A program made the position numbers and the translations under genes. 64,000 nt of DNA from Salinisphaera hydrothermalis C41B8 (GTDB taxonomy: Bacteria > Pseudomonadota > Gammaproteobacteria > Nevskiales > Salinisphaeraceae). Position 1 is the stretch's first letter. The number at the start of each line of letters is the position of its first letter. Below, one piece after another: positions 53,419-61,742 of the stretch. The stretch is taken from NCBI RefSeq assembly GCF_000732535.1, contig NZ_APNK01000007.1, positions 90,241-154,240 on the forward strand, read 5' to 3'. The notes beneath the pieces are model-generated. The model was not told the DNA's origin and searched no databases. It saw only the letters and a list, made by a program, of their open reading frames with translations.

Positions 53419-54600
53419 TCAGGCCATCGAAGCCAGCACGGGCGCCTCGTCCCCCGCCGGGCCGCGCAACCCGGTTTCCTGCGACAGACAGGGCGCGTCG
53501 AACAAGCGACCGCGATAGACCCCGGGCAGTGTTCGGGCGGTCACCAGCGTCCAGAAGCCCGCCAGCAGCACGACGAATACGCTGCCGAGCACGGTATACA
53601 TCGCCAGGCCGGTCTCGGCGCCCAGATCCAGCGTGGCCACCGAATATACGCCCAGCGGGAAAGTGAAACCCCACCAGCCCATGTTGAACGGCAGACCGTC
53701 ACGCAGGTGATAGGCCGTTGCCAGCATCGCGATCACCCACCACCATAGGCCATAGCCCCAGAGAATCGCCGCGCCAATCACGCCGACGCCATGGGCGGCC
53801 GCCGCGAGAGTCGCGCCTGCGTCACCCGTCAATACATGCCCGGCGGCCTCGCCGAGCGTCAGCAGCCCGAGCGCCCCGGTGCCGAGCGGCCCCAGCGCCA
53901 GCCAGCTGGTCACCGCCATGTCCGGACCCGGCAGCTTGTGCAGTACCAGACGCAGGAACAGGATCACCAGTATGCCGAGGGCCGGCAGGACCGATGTTGC
54001 CCACAGACCGTAGCCAATGAACAACATCGTGCGAGCTTCGGCCGTGGCGCCCAGGTGGGGGATGATCAGCCCGGCCGAACCGGCCGTGACCTCGGCGGCC
54101 ACGATCGGCAGCAGCCAGACGCCGGTCATGCGTTCCAGCGCGTGATCCTGACGCGTGAACATGAGAAATGGTACGCCCCAGCCGCAGGCAAGCGCCATGA
54201 CGGCATCCAGCCACCACAGATCGGCCGCGATGCGCACCGCGGCATCGCCCCAGTGCGCGATGCCAAAGGCAATAAATCCATTCACGATCGTGATCAGGCC
54301 CATGGGGATCGCGCCGAAGAACATGCACATCGTGCCGTGACCGAAGATGCGACGCGCCTCGTCGAAATAGAACACCCAGCGGGCGCCGTAGAGGATCGAG
54401 CACAGCGCGAACAGCGCCATGTTGAACCACCACAGACTCTCTGCCAGCCGGGCTATAACGGGCAGGTGTCCGGGCAGCAGACCGAGCGCCAGCGCGAGAA
54501 TGCCCGTGCCCATCGTCGCGGTGAACCAGTTGGGGGTGAACTGGCGAACCACTTCGCGGGGCCGGACCAACTGATTGAACGGTATCGAAAGCGACATCAT
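53419..54600 (-). CDS. TDT-family exporter (SSU1/TehA-like)
   Basis: The 393-residue protein has about ten membrane helices and the voltage-dependent anion channel/TDT family pattern: FTPNWFTATMGTGILALAL at the start, YLRDGLPFNMGWWGFTFPLGVYS-type motif near the end. The closest named type by this pattern is the SSU1 sulfite pump rather than the shorter tellurite TehA. It diverges from a LysR-family gene. A sulfite-oxidase-like gene lies about 2.8 kb away. Confidence 0.8.
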   Translation of the reverse strand: MMSLSIPFNQLVRPREVVRQFTPNWFTATMGTGILALALGLLPGHLPVIARLAESLWWFNMALFALCSILYGARWVFYFDEARRIFGHGTMCMFFGAIPMGLITIVNGFIAFGIAHWGDAAVRIAADLWWLDAVMALACGWGVPFLMFTRQDHALERMTGVWLLPIVAAEVTAGSAGLIIPHLGATAEARTMLFIGYGLWATSVLPALGILVILFLRLVLHKLPGPDMAVTSWLALGPLGTGALGLLTLGEAAGHVLTGDAGATLAAAAHGVGVIGAAILWGYGLWWWVIAMLATAYHLRDGLPFNMGWWGFTFPLGVYSVATLDLGAETGLAMYTVLGSVFVVLLAGFWTLVTARTLPGVYRGRLFDAPCLSQETGLRGPAGDEAPVLASMA

Positions 54601-54654
54601 CGATCCTCGGTAGCAGGTGTGCGCTCAGCCTGCGCCGATGATGGAATCGGGAAA

Positions 54655-54674
54655 ATCGAATATTAATTGACGAT
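54655..54674. promoter_or_regulatory. Candidate LysR-type operator
   Basis: ATCG, 12 AT-rich bases (AATATTAATTGA), CGAT form a short dyad in the spacer between the exporter gene and the divergent LysR gene. LysR regulators bind such interrupted dyads, often of T-N11-A form. The dyad arms are only four bases, so support is mainly positional. Confidence 0.35.
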
Positions 54675-54702
54675 ACGTTCGGTTTTGCCAAATCATGGCG
54701 AG

Positions 54703-55584
54703 ATGCCCGTTCGATTCACATTGCGCCAACTGGATATTTTCGCCGCCGTGATGCGGACCGGACAGGTCCGCGCGGCCGCCGATACCCTGCATCTGAGCCA
54801 GGCCGCGGTCAGCCAGGCGCTGCAGGAACTCGCCGAGGCGCTGGATACGCGACTGTTCGAGCGACGGGGACGTGCCATTGTCGCGACGCGAGCCGCGCAT
54901 CGGCTATTGGCTCTGAGTAACGAACCGCGCGCCGAACTCGAGGCGCTCGGGGCCCGATTGCGCGGCGATGCCGATCACGAACTCACCGGCCCGGTACATA
55001 TTGCAGCCTCAAGCACGATCGCCCGCTATCTCTTGCCAGCGCCGCTGGCCCGGCTGCTGCGAGATCACCCCGCCCTACGGCCGACGCTGAGCTCGAGCAA
55101 CAGCGCCACGGTCGAGGCATGCGTGGCCGCGGGCGAGGCCGATCTCGGCTTCATCGAAGGCCCCGCTCAGCGCCCGGATATCCGGGCCGCGCTTTGGCGT
55201 ACCGACTGGCTGGAGATCATCGGGCCGCCGCGGGCGCCTGCCCGGCTCGATCCGGCGGCGATCCGCGACTGGTCCTGGGTGATGCGCGAAGCCGGTTCTG
55301 GCACGCGGGTCGTATTCGAACAGAGTCTCGCGCTGGCCGGCCTGGAACGGCCGACGGCCGTGCTGGTCGTCGACGACAGCGATGCGCAGGTCCGGGCCGT
55401 GGCCGCCGGCGCCGGCCTGGCCTGCGTGAGCCGGGCGGCCGCCGAGCGCGCCGCGGCGGCCGGCGAGGTGCGTTTCGTGGCTCTCGGCGCGCATGTCTTT
55501 GCCCGACCGTTGTGGTCGATACAACGCCACGATGCCACGCCCACACCACTCATCGAACGGCTGGTACGAGCGCTTACCGAATAA
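54703..55584 (+). CDS. LysR-family transcriptional regulator
   Basis: The 293-residue protein has the LysR helix-turn-helix at about residues 5-62 (LRQLDIFAAVMRTGQVRAAADTLHLSQAAVSQALQELAEAL, then RLFERRGR) and a substrate-binding domain beginning at GPVHIAASSTIARYLLP. ATG 54703 is preferred to a TTG at 54667. As it diverges from the exporter gene, it is the probable activator or repressor of that gene. Confidence 0.9.
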   Translation: MPVRFTLRQLDIFAAVMRTGQVRAAADTLHLSQAAVSQALQELAEALDTRLFERRGRAIVATRAAHRLLALSNEPRAELEALGARLRGDADHELTGPVHIAASSTIARYLLPAPLARLLRDHPALRPTLSSSNSATVEACVAAGEADLGFIEGPAQRPDIRAALWRTDWLEIIGPPRAPARLDPAAIRDWSWVMREAGSGTRVVFEQSLALAGLERPTAVLVVDDSDAQVRAVAAGAGLACVSRAAAERAAAAGEVRFVALGAHVFARPLWSIQRHDATPTPLIERLVRALTE

Positions 55585-55664
55585 CGCCGGTCAGCTGCTG
55601 TTCAACCGCGTCCGTTAGCGTCGGGGGCGTCTCAACGAATTGTCTTTAAACGAGAGGGACGACG

Positions 55665-56357
55665 ATGAACATCAAGACCTCCGCCATTACCGGCCTGACG
55701 GCGATCACGCTGGCCGCGAGCAGCAGCCTCGCGTTCGCCGACAGCAATACTTCGAACTCGGCTCAGCAGGCTACCGTGACCAGCCAGGCCCAGGGCATGT
55801 ATTCCGCCGTTCACCTGCTCGATGCGCCGGTTTATGCCAAGGGCAACGACAACGACGCCATCGGCGAAGTCAAAGACGTGCTGCTCGGCAACGGCATGCA
55901 AATCCGTTCGTTCGTGGTCGAAACCAAGGGCAAGTTCGGCGTGCTCGGCGGCAAGAGCTATGTCGTCTCGCCCGACCAGTTGACGGTCCGGACCAAGGCC
56001 ACCGGCAAGGCCACCGAGCCGGATTACCGCATCGAACTGAACATGACGCGCAACGAACTCGGCAAGGAGCCGGTGTATAGCGATTCCTGGTGGACTAACG
56101 CCCAGAACCAGGCGGACCAAGCTTGGCAGGACACCAAGAGCGCCACCTCCAGCGCCTGGACCAAGGTGAAGAACACCACATCGAACATCGTTAACGGCAC
56201 GCAGAACAAGGCAGACGATGCCGCCGACGCGACCAGCAACGCGGCGCACAAGGCGGGCAACAAAATGTCGAACGCGGCTGACGCCGCAGGCGACAAGGCC
56301 TCCAACGCCGCGAACGATGCATCGAATAAGGTCGACAACGCGACCGACAACAACTAA
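55665..56357 (+). CDS. Secreted PRC-barrel protein with hydrophilin-like tail
   Basis: The 230-residue product has a signal peptide (ITGLTAITLAASSSLAFA), a PRC-barrel domain at about residues 45-110 (DAPVYAKGNDNDAIGEVKDVLLGNGMQIRSFVVE) and a 90-residue tail (about 140-230) of Ala, Asn, Asp, Lys repeats such as NKADDAADATSNAAHKAGNK. The tail resembles LEA-type hydrophilins linked to desiccation or salt stress. GAGGGA lies before the ATG. A terminator follows, so it is probably monocistronic. Confidence 0.8.
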   Translation: MNIKTSAITGLTAITLAASSSLAFADSNTSNSAQQATVTSQAQGMYSAVHLLDAPVYAKGNDNDAIGEVKDVLLGNGMQIRSFVVETKGKFGVLGGKSYVVSPDQLTVRTKATGKATEPDYRIELNMTRNELGKEPVYSDSWWTNAQNQADQAWQDTKSATSSAWTKVKNTTSNIVNGTQNKADDAADATSNAAHKAGNKMSNAADAAGDKASNAANDASNKVDNATDNN

Positions 56358-56398
56358 TTCGAAAACCGCACGTCACGGGCGCTCGCCGTCCGCCACGA

Positions 56399-56423
56399 GG
56401 GGCCGTTCGCGGCCCCTTTTTTT
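56399..56423 (+). terminator. Rho-independent terminator after the PRC-barrel gene
   Basis: GGGGCCG (56399-56405), a TTCG tetraloop and CGGCCCC (56410-56416) are followed by a run of seven T. This is a textbook intrinsic terminator about 40 bases after the stop codon. Confidence 0.95.
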
Positions 56424-56509
56424 GTTCACATTCGTCCCGTAACTGACCCCGAGCACCCGACCGGGCTAGAATAGCGCGCGATTCGGTGACCAGAACGAAG
56501 GAGCGGCGG

Positions 56510-57256
56510 ATGAGTCCGCAGAACAACAATGGCCGGAGCAGCCTGTTCGGCGCTCTATTCTTCCCGGTGCTGGCCGTGGGCGTATTGATCGTGATCGCGA
56601 TGCTGGTCATGAGCTTTAGCGGCAACAAGCGGACGGCGCCCTCGCCGAACGACAACATCCGACAGCTCAGCTCGTCGACCATGGATACGCTGCGCCAGAA
56701 GTACGACAAGCTGGGTGAATCGATCGGCAATCCCGACGCGCCGGTCACGGTGCGCGAATTCGGCGACTATCAATGCCCGGCCTGCGGCGCCTTCGAGCCG
56801 ACCGCGGAGCGCATCCGCAAGGAATACGTCGACTCGGGCAAGATCCGCTTCATCTTTTTCGACTTCCCGTTGGCGATGCATCAGCACGCCCAGGCGGCAG
56901 CGATCGCGGCACGTTGTGCGGCGCGCCAGGACAAGTTCTGGCCGTATCACAACCGGCTGTATCACTCGCAGTCGAAATGGGCCGAAAGCTCCGACGCGAG
57001 TTCGATGTTTCTCGACCTGGGTGTCGAGACCGGGCTGGATACCGGCAAGCTCAAGGCCTGCATGAACGATAAGACGCCGTTGCCCACCATCAACCAGGAA
57101 CACAAGGCAGGGCAGTTGGTGAAGCTGCGCGCCACGCCGACGGTGCTGGTCGGCAATACCGAGTTCATCGGCGGGCCCAGCTACGACAAGCTCAAGAAGG
57201 CGATCGACGACGCACTGTCGGCCGCCGGCAGCAACGGGACCGGTTCCCAGCAATAA
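56510..57256 (+). CDS. DsbA-family thiol:disulfide oxidoreductase, membrane-anchored
   Basis: The 248-residue protein has one N-terminal membrane helix (LFFPVLAVGVLIVIAMLVMSF) and a thioredoxin-like DsbA domain: VTVREFGDYQCPACGAFEPTAE with a CPAC active site, and the cis-Pro region LRATPTVLVGNTEFIGG. The layout (anchor plus DsbA domain) is like BdbD/DSBA-like proteins that face the periplasm. GGAGCGGCGG precedes ATG 56510. Confidence 0.9.
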   Translation: MSPQNNNGRSSLFGALFFPVLAVGVLIVIAMLVMSFSGNKRTAPSPNDNIRQLSSSTMDTLRQKYDKLGESIGNPDAPVTVREFGDYQCPACGAFEPTAERIRKEYVDSGKIRFIFFDFPLAMHQHAQAAAIAARCAARQDKFWPYHNRLYHSQSKWAESSDASSMFLDLGVETGLDTGKLKACMNDKTPLPTINQEHKAGQLVKLRATPTVLVGNTEFIGGPSYDKLKKAIDDALSAAGSNGTGSQQ

Positions 57257-57265
57257 CCGGTTGGA

Positions 57266-58792
57266 TCAGTCGCGGGGGCCCGCCTCGATCTCGGCCAGTG
57301 TGGCCTCGATATCGGCGCGGGCCGCGGCGGCGCGCTCCTCGTTATCGCGGCCTTTCGCGGCCTCGCGAAACCAGCGCGCCAGCCGTTTCTGTCGATCCGA
57401 CGCCAGCCGATGCACGATGGCGCCGGCCTTGTCGCCGCCGTCAGCGCTTGCTGCCAGCTCACCCACGTCGCGCGCCGCATGCGTGCGCTCGATGATGGCG
57501 CGATAACGGATCAATACCGAATCCAGCAGAATCCAAGCGAAATTCGGATTTTTCGGCGGCCCCAGCGTAATCCGCCGCCCGCCGCCGATGCGCGCCCCGG
57601 CCCGCCCGAGCGAAACACTGAGCGTGGGCAGCGCGTCGCCCTTGAAGTAGGCCAACGCGCCCCCCACGCCCCCGCCGATCAGCGTGCCGAGACCCAGGGT
57701 ATGACCGAGCGTCCCCGCATCGACCGAGACCCCGGCGCCCGCCCCCACGGCCGCGCCGGCAAAGGTCAGCTGACGTCGGGTCAAACCAAAGCGGCGCCAG
57801 GTTTCGTCGTGCGCCAGATCCAGCCCTTCGCCCACCGGCGACGCGGCCGCCGCGCGCGTATGACGATGCCGATACAGATACAGCAGCGCATTCGCGGTCT
57901 CGCGCTCCAGTTCGGCGATGCGGGCGTAGTAACGCTGTCCGGCCGTGGCCATCGCGCGCCGCTTTGCCGCTTCCGGGGCATCCGTCTCGGCATAATCGGC
58001 GTGTTCCCGCAGGCTGAGCGCGCTGCGTAGAAACGACTGGATACGCTCGGCGGCTTCTTCACGCCGCTGTTGCCATTCGGCATCCAGCAACGCAATGGTG
58101 GTGTCGAGATGTGCACGATCGCGTTCGTCGATGCGGTTGAGGGCGGCCAGCAGTTCGCGACGCTGGGTATAGCGCGCGGCAAACGCATCGAAAGTCCGTA
58201 CCAGATTGAACGACTTGCCCAGCTCGGTCCGCCACGCGTCGGCATAGCGCCCGGGGTCGGCGTCGGTTTCACGATGATGCGGATTGAGCACCGCGAGCCG
58301 TGGCCCGGCCGACAGGCGCAGAATCTCGATCTCGGCGATGAAGGCATCGTGCAGTCGCACATCCGGATCGACGACATAGAGCACGCCCGCGCCTTCGATC
58401 AACGGTTCCAGCAGCCGACATTCGTCGACGAATTCGTCGGTGTCGCGATAACGCGCCACAAAAGCCGCCAACGTATCCGGCCCGGGCCCGCGATCCGGAT
58501 CGGCGGCCAATGCCCGGATTGCGCGCAGCGCCTCGATCGGCTGCTGAAACCCCGGTGTGTCGATAAAGCGCAGCCGCTCGTCGCCGTCCAGCACCAACGA
58601 CAGGCGCTGGCAGCGCGTGGTCTCGCCCGGCTCGGCCGAGATACGGATGATGGCGTCGTCGTCTTCTTCCAGCAGCGTGGCGAGCACCGCCGATTTGCCC
58701 ATATTCACCTTGCCGACGACGGCAAAGGTCGGCACGCCGGGCGCGACCCAGGCGATGGCGCGTCCGGATTCGCGATTACGCGGCGGGATCAT
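57266..58792 (-). CDS. DUF3482 GTPase-domain protein
   Basis: The 508-residue protein has a GTPase domain with P-loop VVGKVNMGKSAVLATLL and a DxxG-like FIDTPGFQQPIEALR, followed by a long helical region and a C-terminal glycine-rich membrane-like stretch (LTFAGAAVGAGAGVSV... LGLGTLIGGGVGGALAYF). This matches DUF3482 proteins, which are usually paired with DUF2868. It overlaps its DUF2868 partner by 17 bases (ATG 58792). The role of the pair is unknown. Confidence 0.85.
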   Translation of the reverse strand: MIPPRNRESGRAIAWVAPGVPTFAVVGKVNMGKSAVLATLLEEDDDAIIRISAEPGETTRCQRLSLVLDGDERLRFIDTPGFQQPIEALRAIRALAADPDRGPGPDTLAAFVARYRDTDEFVDECRLLEPLIEGAGVLYVVDPDVRLHDAFIAEIEILRLSAGPRLAVLNPHHRETDADPGRYADAWRTELGKSFNLVRTFDAFAARYTQRRELLAALNRIDERDRAHLDTTIALLDAEWQQRREEAAERIQSFLRSALSLREHADYAETDAPEAAKRRAMATAGQRYYARIAELERETANALLYLYRHRHTRAAAASPVGEGLDLAHDETWRRFGLTRRQLTFAGAAVGAGAGVSVDAGTLGHTLGLGTLIGGGVGGALAYFKGDALPTLSVSLGRAGARIGGGRRITLGPPKNPNFAWILLDSVLIRYRAIIERTHAARDVGELAASADGGDKAGAIVHRLASDRQKRLARWFREAAKGRDNEERAAAARADIEATLAEIEAGPRD

Positions 58793-60188
58793 AGGCAGCA
58801 ACTTCCGTGGCCGGATCGCGCAGACCGTCGACAAAGGCGGTCCAGCGGCTCATGTGTTCGGCGTCCGGGGCCCCCGGCATGCCGTCAAGATCGGCCACGA
58901 TGACCCAGGTGACCGGCGTAGCCCGGCCGGCGCTGTCGCGCACCCGGGCCTGCAATCGTGTCGCCGAACGCGGCGACAACGACCAGTCGGATGCCACGAG
59001 CACCACGTGCCCCGGCGCCGCTGCGAGCGCACGATCGGCGGCCGCCTCGGCTTCGGCGTCGAGCACGTTCACGCGCTGCGTAGCCTCGGGATTCAGACGC
59101 AGCCGTCGCAGCAGAAAGCCGCGAATCGCGGTGCCGTCGATATCGTGGCCACCAACGTCTAGCACGAGCGCGCCATCGGTATTCGACTCCGCCACCGCGC
59201 CGCGCGTGACCCCGGCCAATGAACGCCACAGCGCGCGATGTCGTGGCGCCTGAAAATCCAGCCGGGCCAGTGCCCAGCGCTCGCGTGCGGCGAACAGCGC
59301 GATCAAAAGCAGGCGCGGCAGCGCACCCCAGACCAGCACTGTCATCACCAGAAATCGCCACCACGCCCCGGCGACGGCACCGCCCGGCGGGCGCTGACCG
59401 GCCGCACCGGACAAACGGCTGGCACGCACAGTGGCCGCATCCGGCACCGCAGCGGACCAGACCCCGGCCCAGGGCGCGGCCAGCGTGCTGACCGCGGTTT
59501 CCATCAGGCCGTTGTTGTCCGGTGTGGCTTCCCAGTAGAAACGCACGTCGAAGATCATCAGGCTGATCACAAAAGCCAGCACCACACCCAGCGAGAATCC
59601 CAGGCCGCCCCACTGCATCAGCCGAGCCGTACGGGCGGTCGCGGCCTCACGGGCTGCCCGCGAATCCGAAAACGCCTGCGCCCAGCGCGCCAGATTCCGG
59701 TCCCCCGCCAGGCGCGCGGCTGCCGGGCGCAACAACACCTGCATCAACCACGGGACACCGCTTCGACTCGCAACCAGCCGTAGCCCGGTCAGCAGCACAA
59801 AGCCTGCCCAGGGCAGCGCCACGGTCAGTCCGACGAAGATCACCACATGAACTCGCTGGCCGTTGCCCAGACACAAGCCCCAGGCCACGCCGGCGCCGAT
59901 CAGCCCCAGGCCCAGAATCAAGGCCCAGCGCAGGCCATCGACCAGCCGCAGCCAGGCCTGGCTCGGCCAGATCCGCTGTGATTCGCGCGCCCTGCGCTCG
60001 GCCAGCCATAGTCGCAGCCCGGGCGCACGGCGCCGATCCTCCGGCAAGCCCGCCAGCTGCGGACGGATGTCGCGCGCGAAAATCAGACGCTCACGCTCGT
60101 CCACGCGTTCGCTCGTCGCCAGTACGGCCTCGAAGTCCAGCAGATCGGCGAGCTGCCAGCGCGGGCGTGGCGTTCGGGAACTCTTCAT
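58776..60188 (-). CDS. DUF2868 membrane protein
   Basis: The 470-residue product has about four membrane helices in its middle (WALILGLGLIGAGVAWGLCLG, VVIFVGLTVALPWAGFVLL, SLGVVLAFVISLMIFDVRFYWE, FLVMTVLVWGALPRLLLIALFA) and a cytoplasmic C-terminal alpha/beta domain. Pairing with a DUF3482 GTPase and the DVRFYWEATPDNN-type segment fit DUF2868. The start codon is only 10 bases from repeat copy C, so its promoter must lie in or beyond that element. Confidence 0.82.
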   Translation of the reverse strand: MKSSRTPRPRWQLADLLDFEAVLATSERVDERERLIFARDIRPQLAGLPEDRRRAPGLRLWLAERRARESQRIWPSQAWLRLVDGLRWALILGLGLIGAGVAWGLCLGNGQRVHVVIFVGLTVALPWAGFVLLTGLRLVASRSGVPWLMQVLLRPAAARLAGDRNLARWAQAFSDSRAAREAATARTARLMQWGGLGFSLGVVLAFVISLMIFDVRFYWEATPDNNGLMETAVSTLAAPWAGVWSAAVPDAATVRASRLSGAAGQRPPGGAVAGAWWRFLVMTVLVWGALPRLLLIALFAARERWALARLDFQAPRHRALWRSLAGVTRGAVAESNTDGALVLDVGGHDIDGTAIRGFLLRRLRLNPEATQRVNVLDAEAEAAADRALAAAPGHVVLVASDWSLSPRSATRLQARVRDSAGRATPVTWVIVADLDGMPGAPDAEHMSRWTAFVDGLRDPATEVAAYDPAA

Positions 60189-60197
60189 GCCGCCATT

Positions 60198-60498
60198 CTA
60201 GGGCGTGTTGATGTTTCGTGTGAGTCCGCGCCAAGCGCTGTTTTGCGGCAAGACGAGGCGTAGCGAACGTGGCGTAGTGGGCCTACGCGAGAGAGCTATA
60301 ACGCTGGATTGCCGTCGTGTCGTTAATTTAAGGGCGCTTGTCCCTTCGGGTTGGGCCGCCCATAAAAAATTAACCATGGGCGCCCGGCCGCGTTGCGAGT
60401 CTGGGTCGTGGCACGCCACGACTCGGCGACTCGCGCCTTGCCGGACACGATTTGCGGACGCCAACGCGGCGCTCGCACGAAACCTCAACACGCCCTAG
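60198..60498 (+). repeat. CTAGGG terminal-inverted-repeat element, copy C (301 bp)
   Basis: CTAG begins and ends the element. The terminal inverted repeat covers 23 bases with one mismatch (60212 has T where the other arm implies G). Internal blocks shared with the other copies include GGCAAGACGAGGCG, GAGAGAGCTATAACGC, TTGTCCCTTCGGGTTGGGCC and an AT-rich AAAAAATTAACCATGG. A stem-loop at 60395-60434 pairs GCGAGTC with GACTCGC and GTCGTGGC with GCCACGAC. It separates DUF2868 (-) from moaA (+). No plausible gene lies within. Confidence 0.87.
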
Positions 60499-60541
60499 GG
60501 TCTGTTGAGGTTTCGTGCGGGTCCGCGCCGAGTGCCATTTT
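60495..60541 (+). repeat. Truncated CTAGGG element, copy E, abutting copy C
   Basis: CTAGGGTCTGTTGAGGTTTC at 60495-60514, then GTGCGGGTCCGCGCC, matches the left end of the other copies and continues to about 60541 before similarity fades. It shares the terminal CTAG of copy C. It has no right end. The following 166 bases up to moaA contain nothing I can identify. Confidence 0.75.
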
Positions 60542-60707
60542 GTGCGCGGGCCGGCCTTCATACGCGCCGTACCGGGCGCGATCAGGCCCCATCAAACGAA
60601 TCGGAATCCCTCAAAGACGCGATATACCGACGTATAACGATCTGACGCGTCAAGAAAACTCGGGTCGCTCGGCAAATCGCACATCGACCGATGTTATTCT
60701 CTGGCTC

Positions 60708-61742
60708 ATGTCGACGCTTACCGACACACGCAGCCGGCCGTTGCGCGATCTCCGCATTTCGCTGACGGATCGCTGCAACTTCCGCTGTACTTACTGCATG
60801 CCGCGCGAGCTGTTCGGGGCCGAGCATCTGTTTCTGCCGCGCCGCGAACTGCTGGATTTCGATGAGATCGAGCGCATTGCCCGGATTGCCGCCGGCCTCG
60901 GCGTCACCAAACTGCGGCTCACCGGCGGCGAGCCGCTGCTGCGCCGCGATATCGACGTGTTGATCCGCCGGCTGGCGGCGATCGACGGCATCGACGATAT
61001 CTGTCTGACCACGAATGGCTCGCTGCTGACCGAACGGCGCGCGCGCGAGCTGAAGGCCGCGGGCGTGAATCGCGTGACGCTCAGCCTCGACGCGATCGAC
61101 GACGAACGCTTCATGGCGATCAACGACGTCGGTTTTCCGGCCGCGAAAGTGCTCGAGGCCGTCGATCATGCCGTGGCCGCGGGCCTGACGCCGGTCAAGG
61201 TCAACTGCGTGATCCAGCGCGGCGTGAACGACGACCAGATCCTGCCAATGGCCGAGGCCTTCCGGCACACGGGCGTCGTGCTGCGCTTCATCGAGTATAT
61301 GGACGTCGGCACCTCCAACGGCTGGCGGCTCGACGACGTCGTGCCCGCGCGCGAGATCCTCGACACGCTGCGCTCGCGCTACGGCCTGACCCGGCAACCG
61401 GCCGGCCAGCCGGGCGAAACCGCCAACCGCTGGCATTACGATGACGGCGCCGGCGAGATCGGCGTTATTGCATCGGTTTCCATGCCGTTCTGCGGCGGCT
61501 GTACCCGCGCCCGCCTGTCGGCGATCGGCGAACTGTATACCTGCCTGTTCGGCGTGCACGGCCACGACCTGCGCACCCCGTTACGCTCGGGCGCCAGCGA
61601 TGCCGACATCGCCGCCCAGCTCGCCGGCATCTGGCACGCGCGCGACGATCGCTATTCCGAGCAGCGCGGCGAAGAAACCGCCCAGCGTTCGCCTAGCGGC
61701 GATGCCGACGGCCGGGTCGAGATGTCCTATATCGGCGGCTGA
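60708..61742 (+). CDS. moaA: GTP 3',8-cyclase MoaA
   Basis: MoaA starts molybdenum-cofactor synthesis by radical-SAM rearrangement of GTP. The 344-residue protein has the N-terminal cluster motif CNFRCTYC, GGEP in LRLTGGEPLLRRD, the C-terminal second-cluster motif CGGCTRARLSAIGELYTC, and the essential C-terminal Gly-Gly (SYIGG). ATG 60708 is used although an open frame extends back into the repeat. It overlaps the convergent trmO end by 16 bases. It would serve enzymes such as the sulfite-oxidase-like protein. Confidence 0.96.
   Translation: MSTLTDTRSRPLRDLRISLTDRCNFRCTYCMPRELFGAEHLFLPRRELLDFDEIERIARIAAGLGVTKLRLTGGEPLLRRDIDVLIRRLAAIDGIDDICLTTNGSLLTERRARELKAAGVNRVTLSLDAIDDERFMAINDVGFPAAKVLEAVDHAVAAGLTPVKVNCVIQRGVNDDQILPMAEAFRHTGVVLRFIEYMDVGTSNGWRLDDVVPAREILDTLRSRYGLTRQPAGQPGETANRWHYDDGAGEIGVIASVSMPFCGGCTRARLSAIGELYTCLFGVHGHDLRTPLRSGASDADIAAQLAGIWHARDDRYSEQRGEETAQRSPSGDADGRVEMSYIGG

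Noticed and set aside
53374..53420. Fluoride riboswitch upstream of crcB.
   Set aside because: The leader is only about 45 bases before the preceding gene end and lacks the conserved riboswitch pattern.
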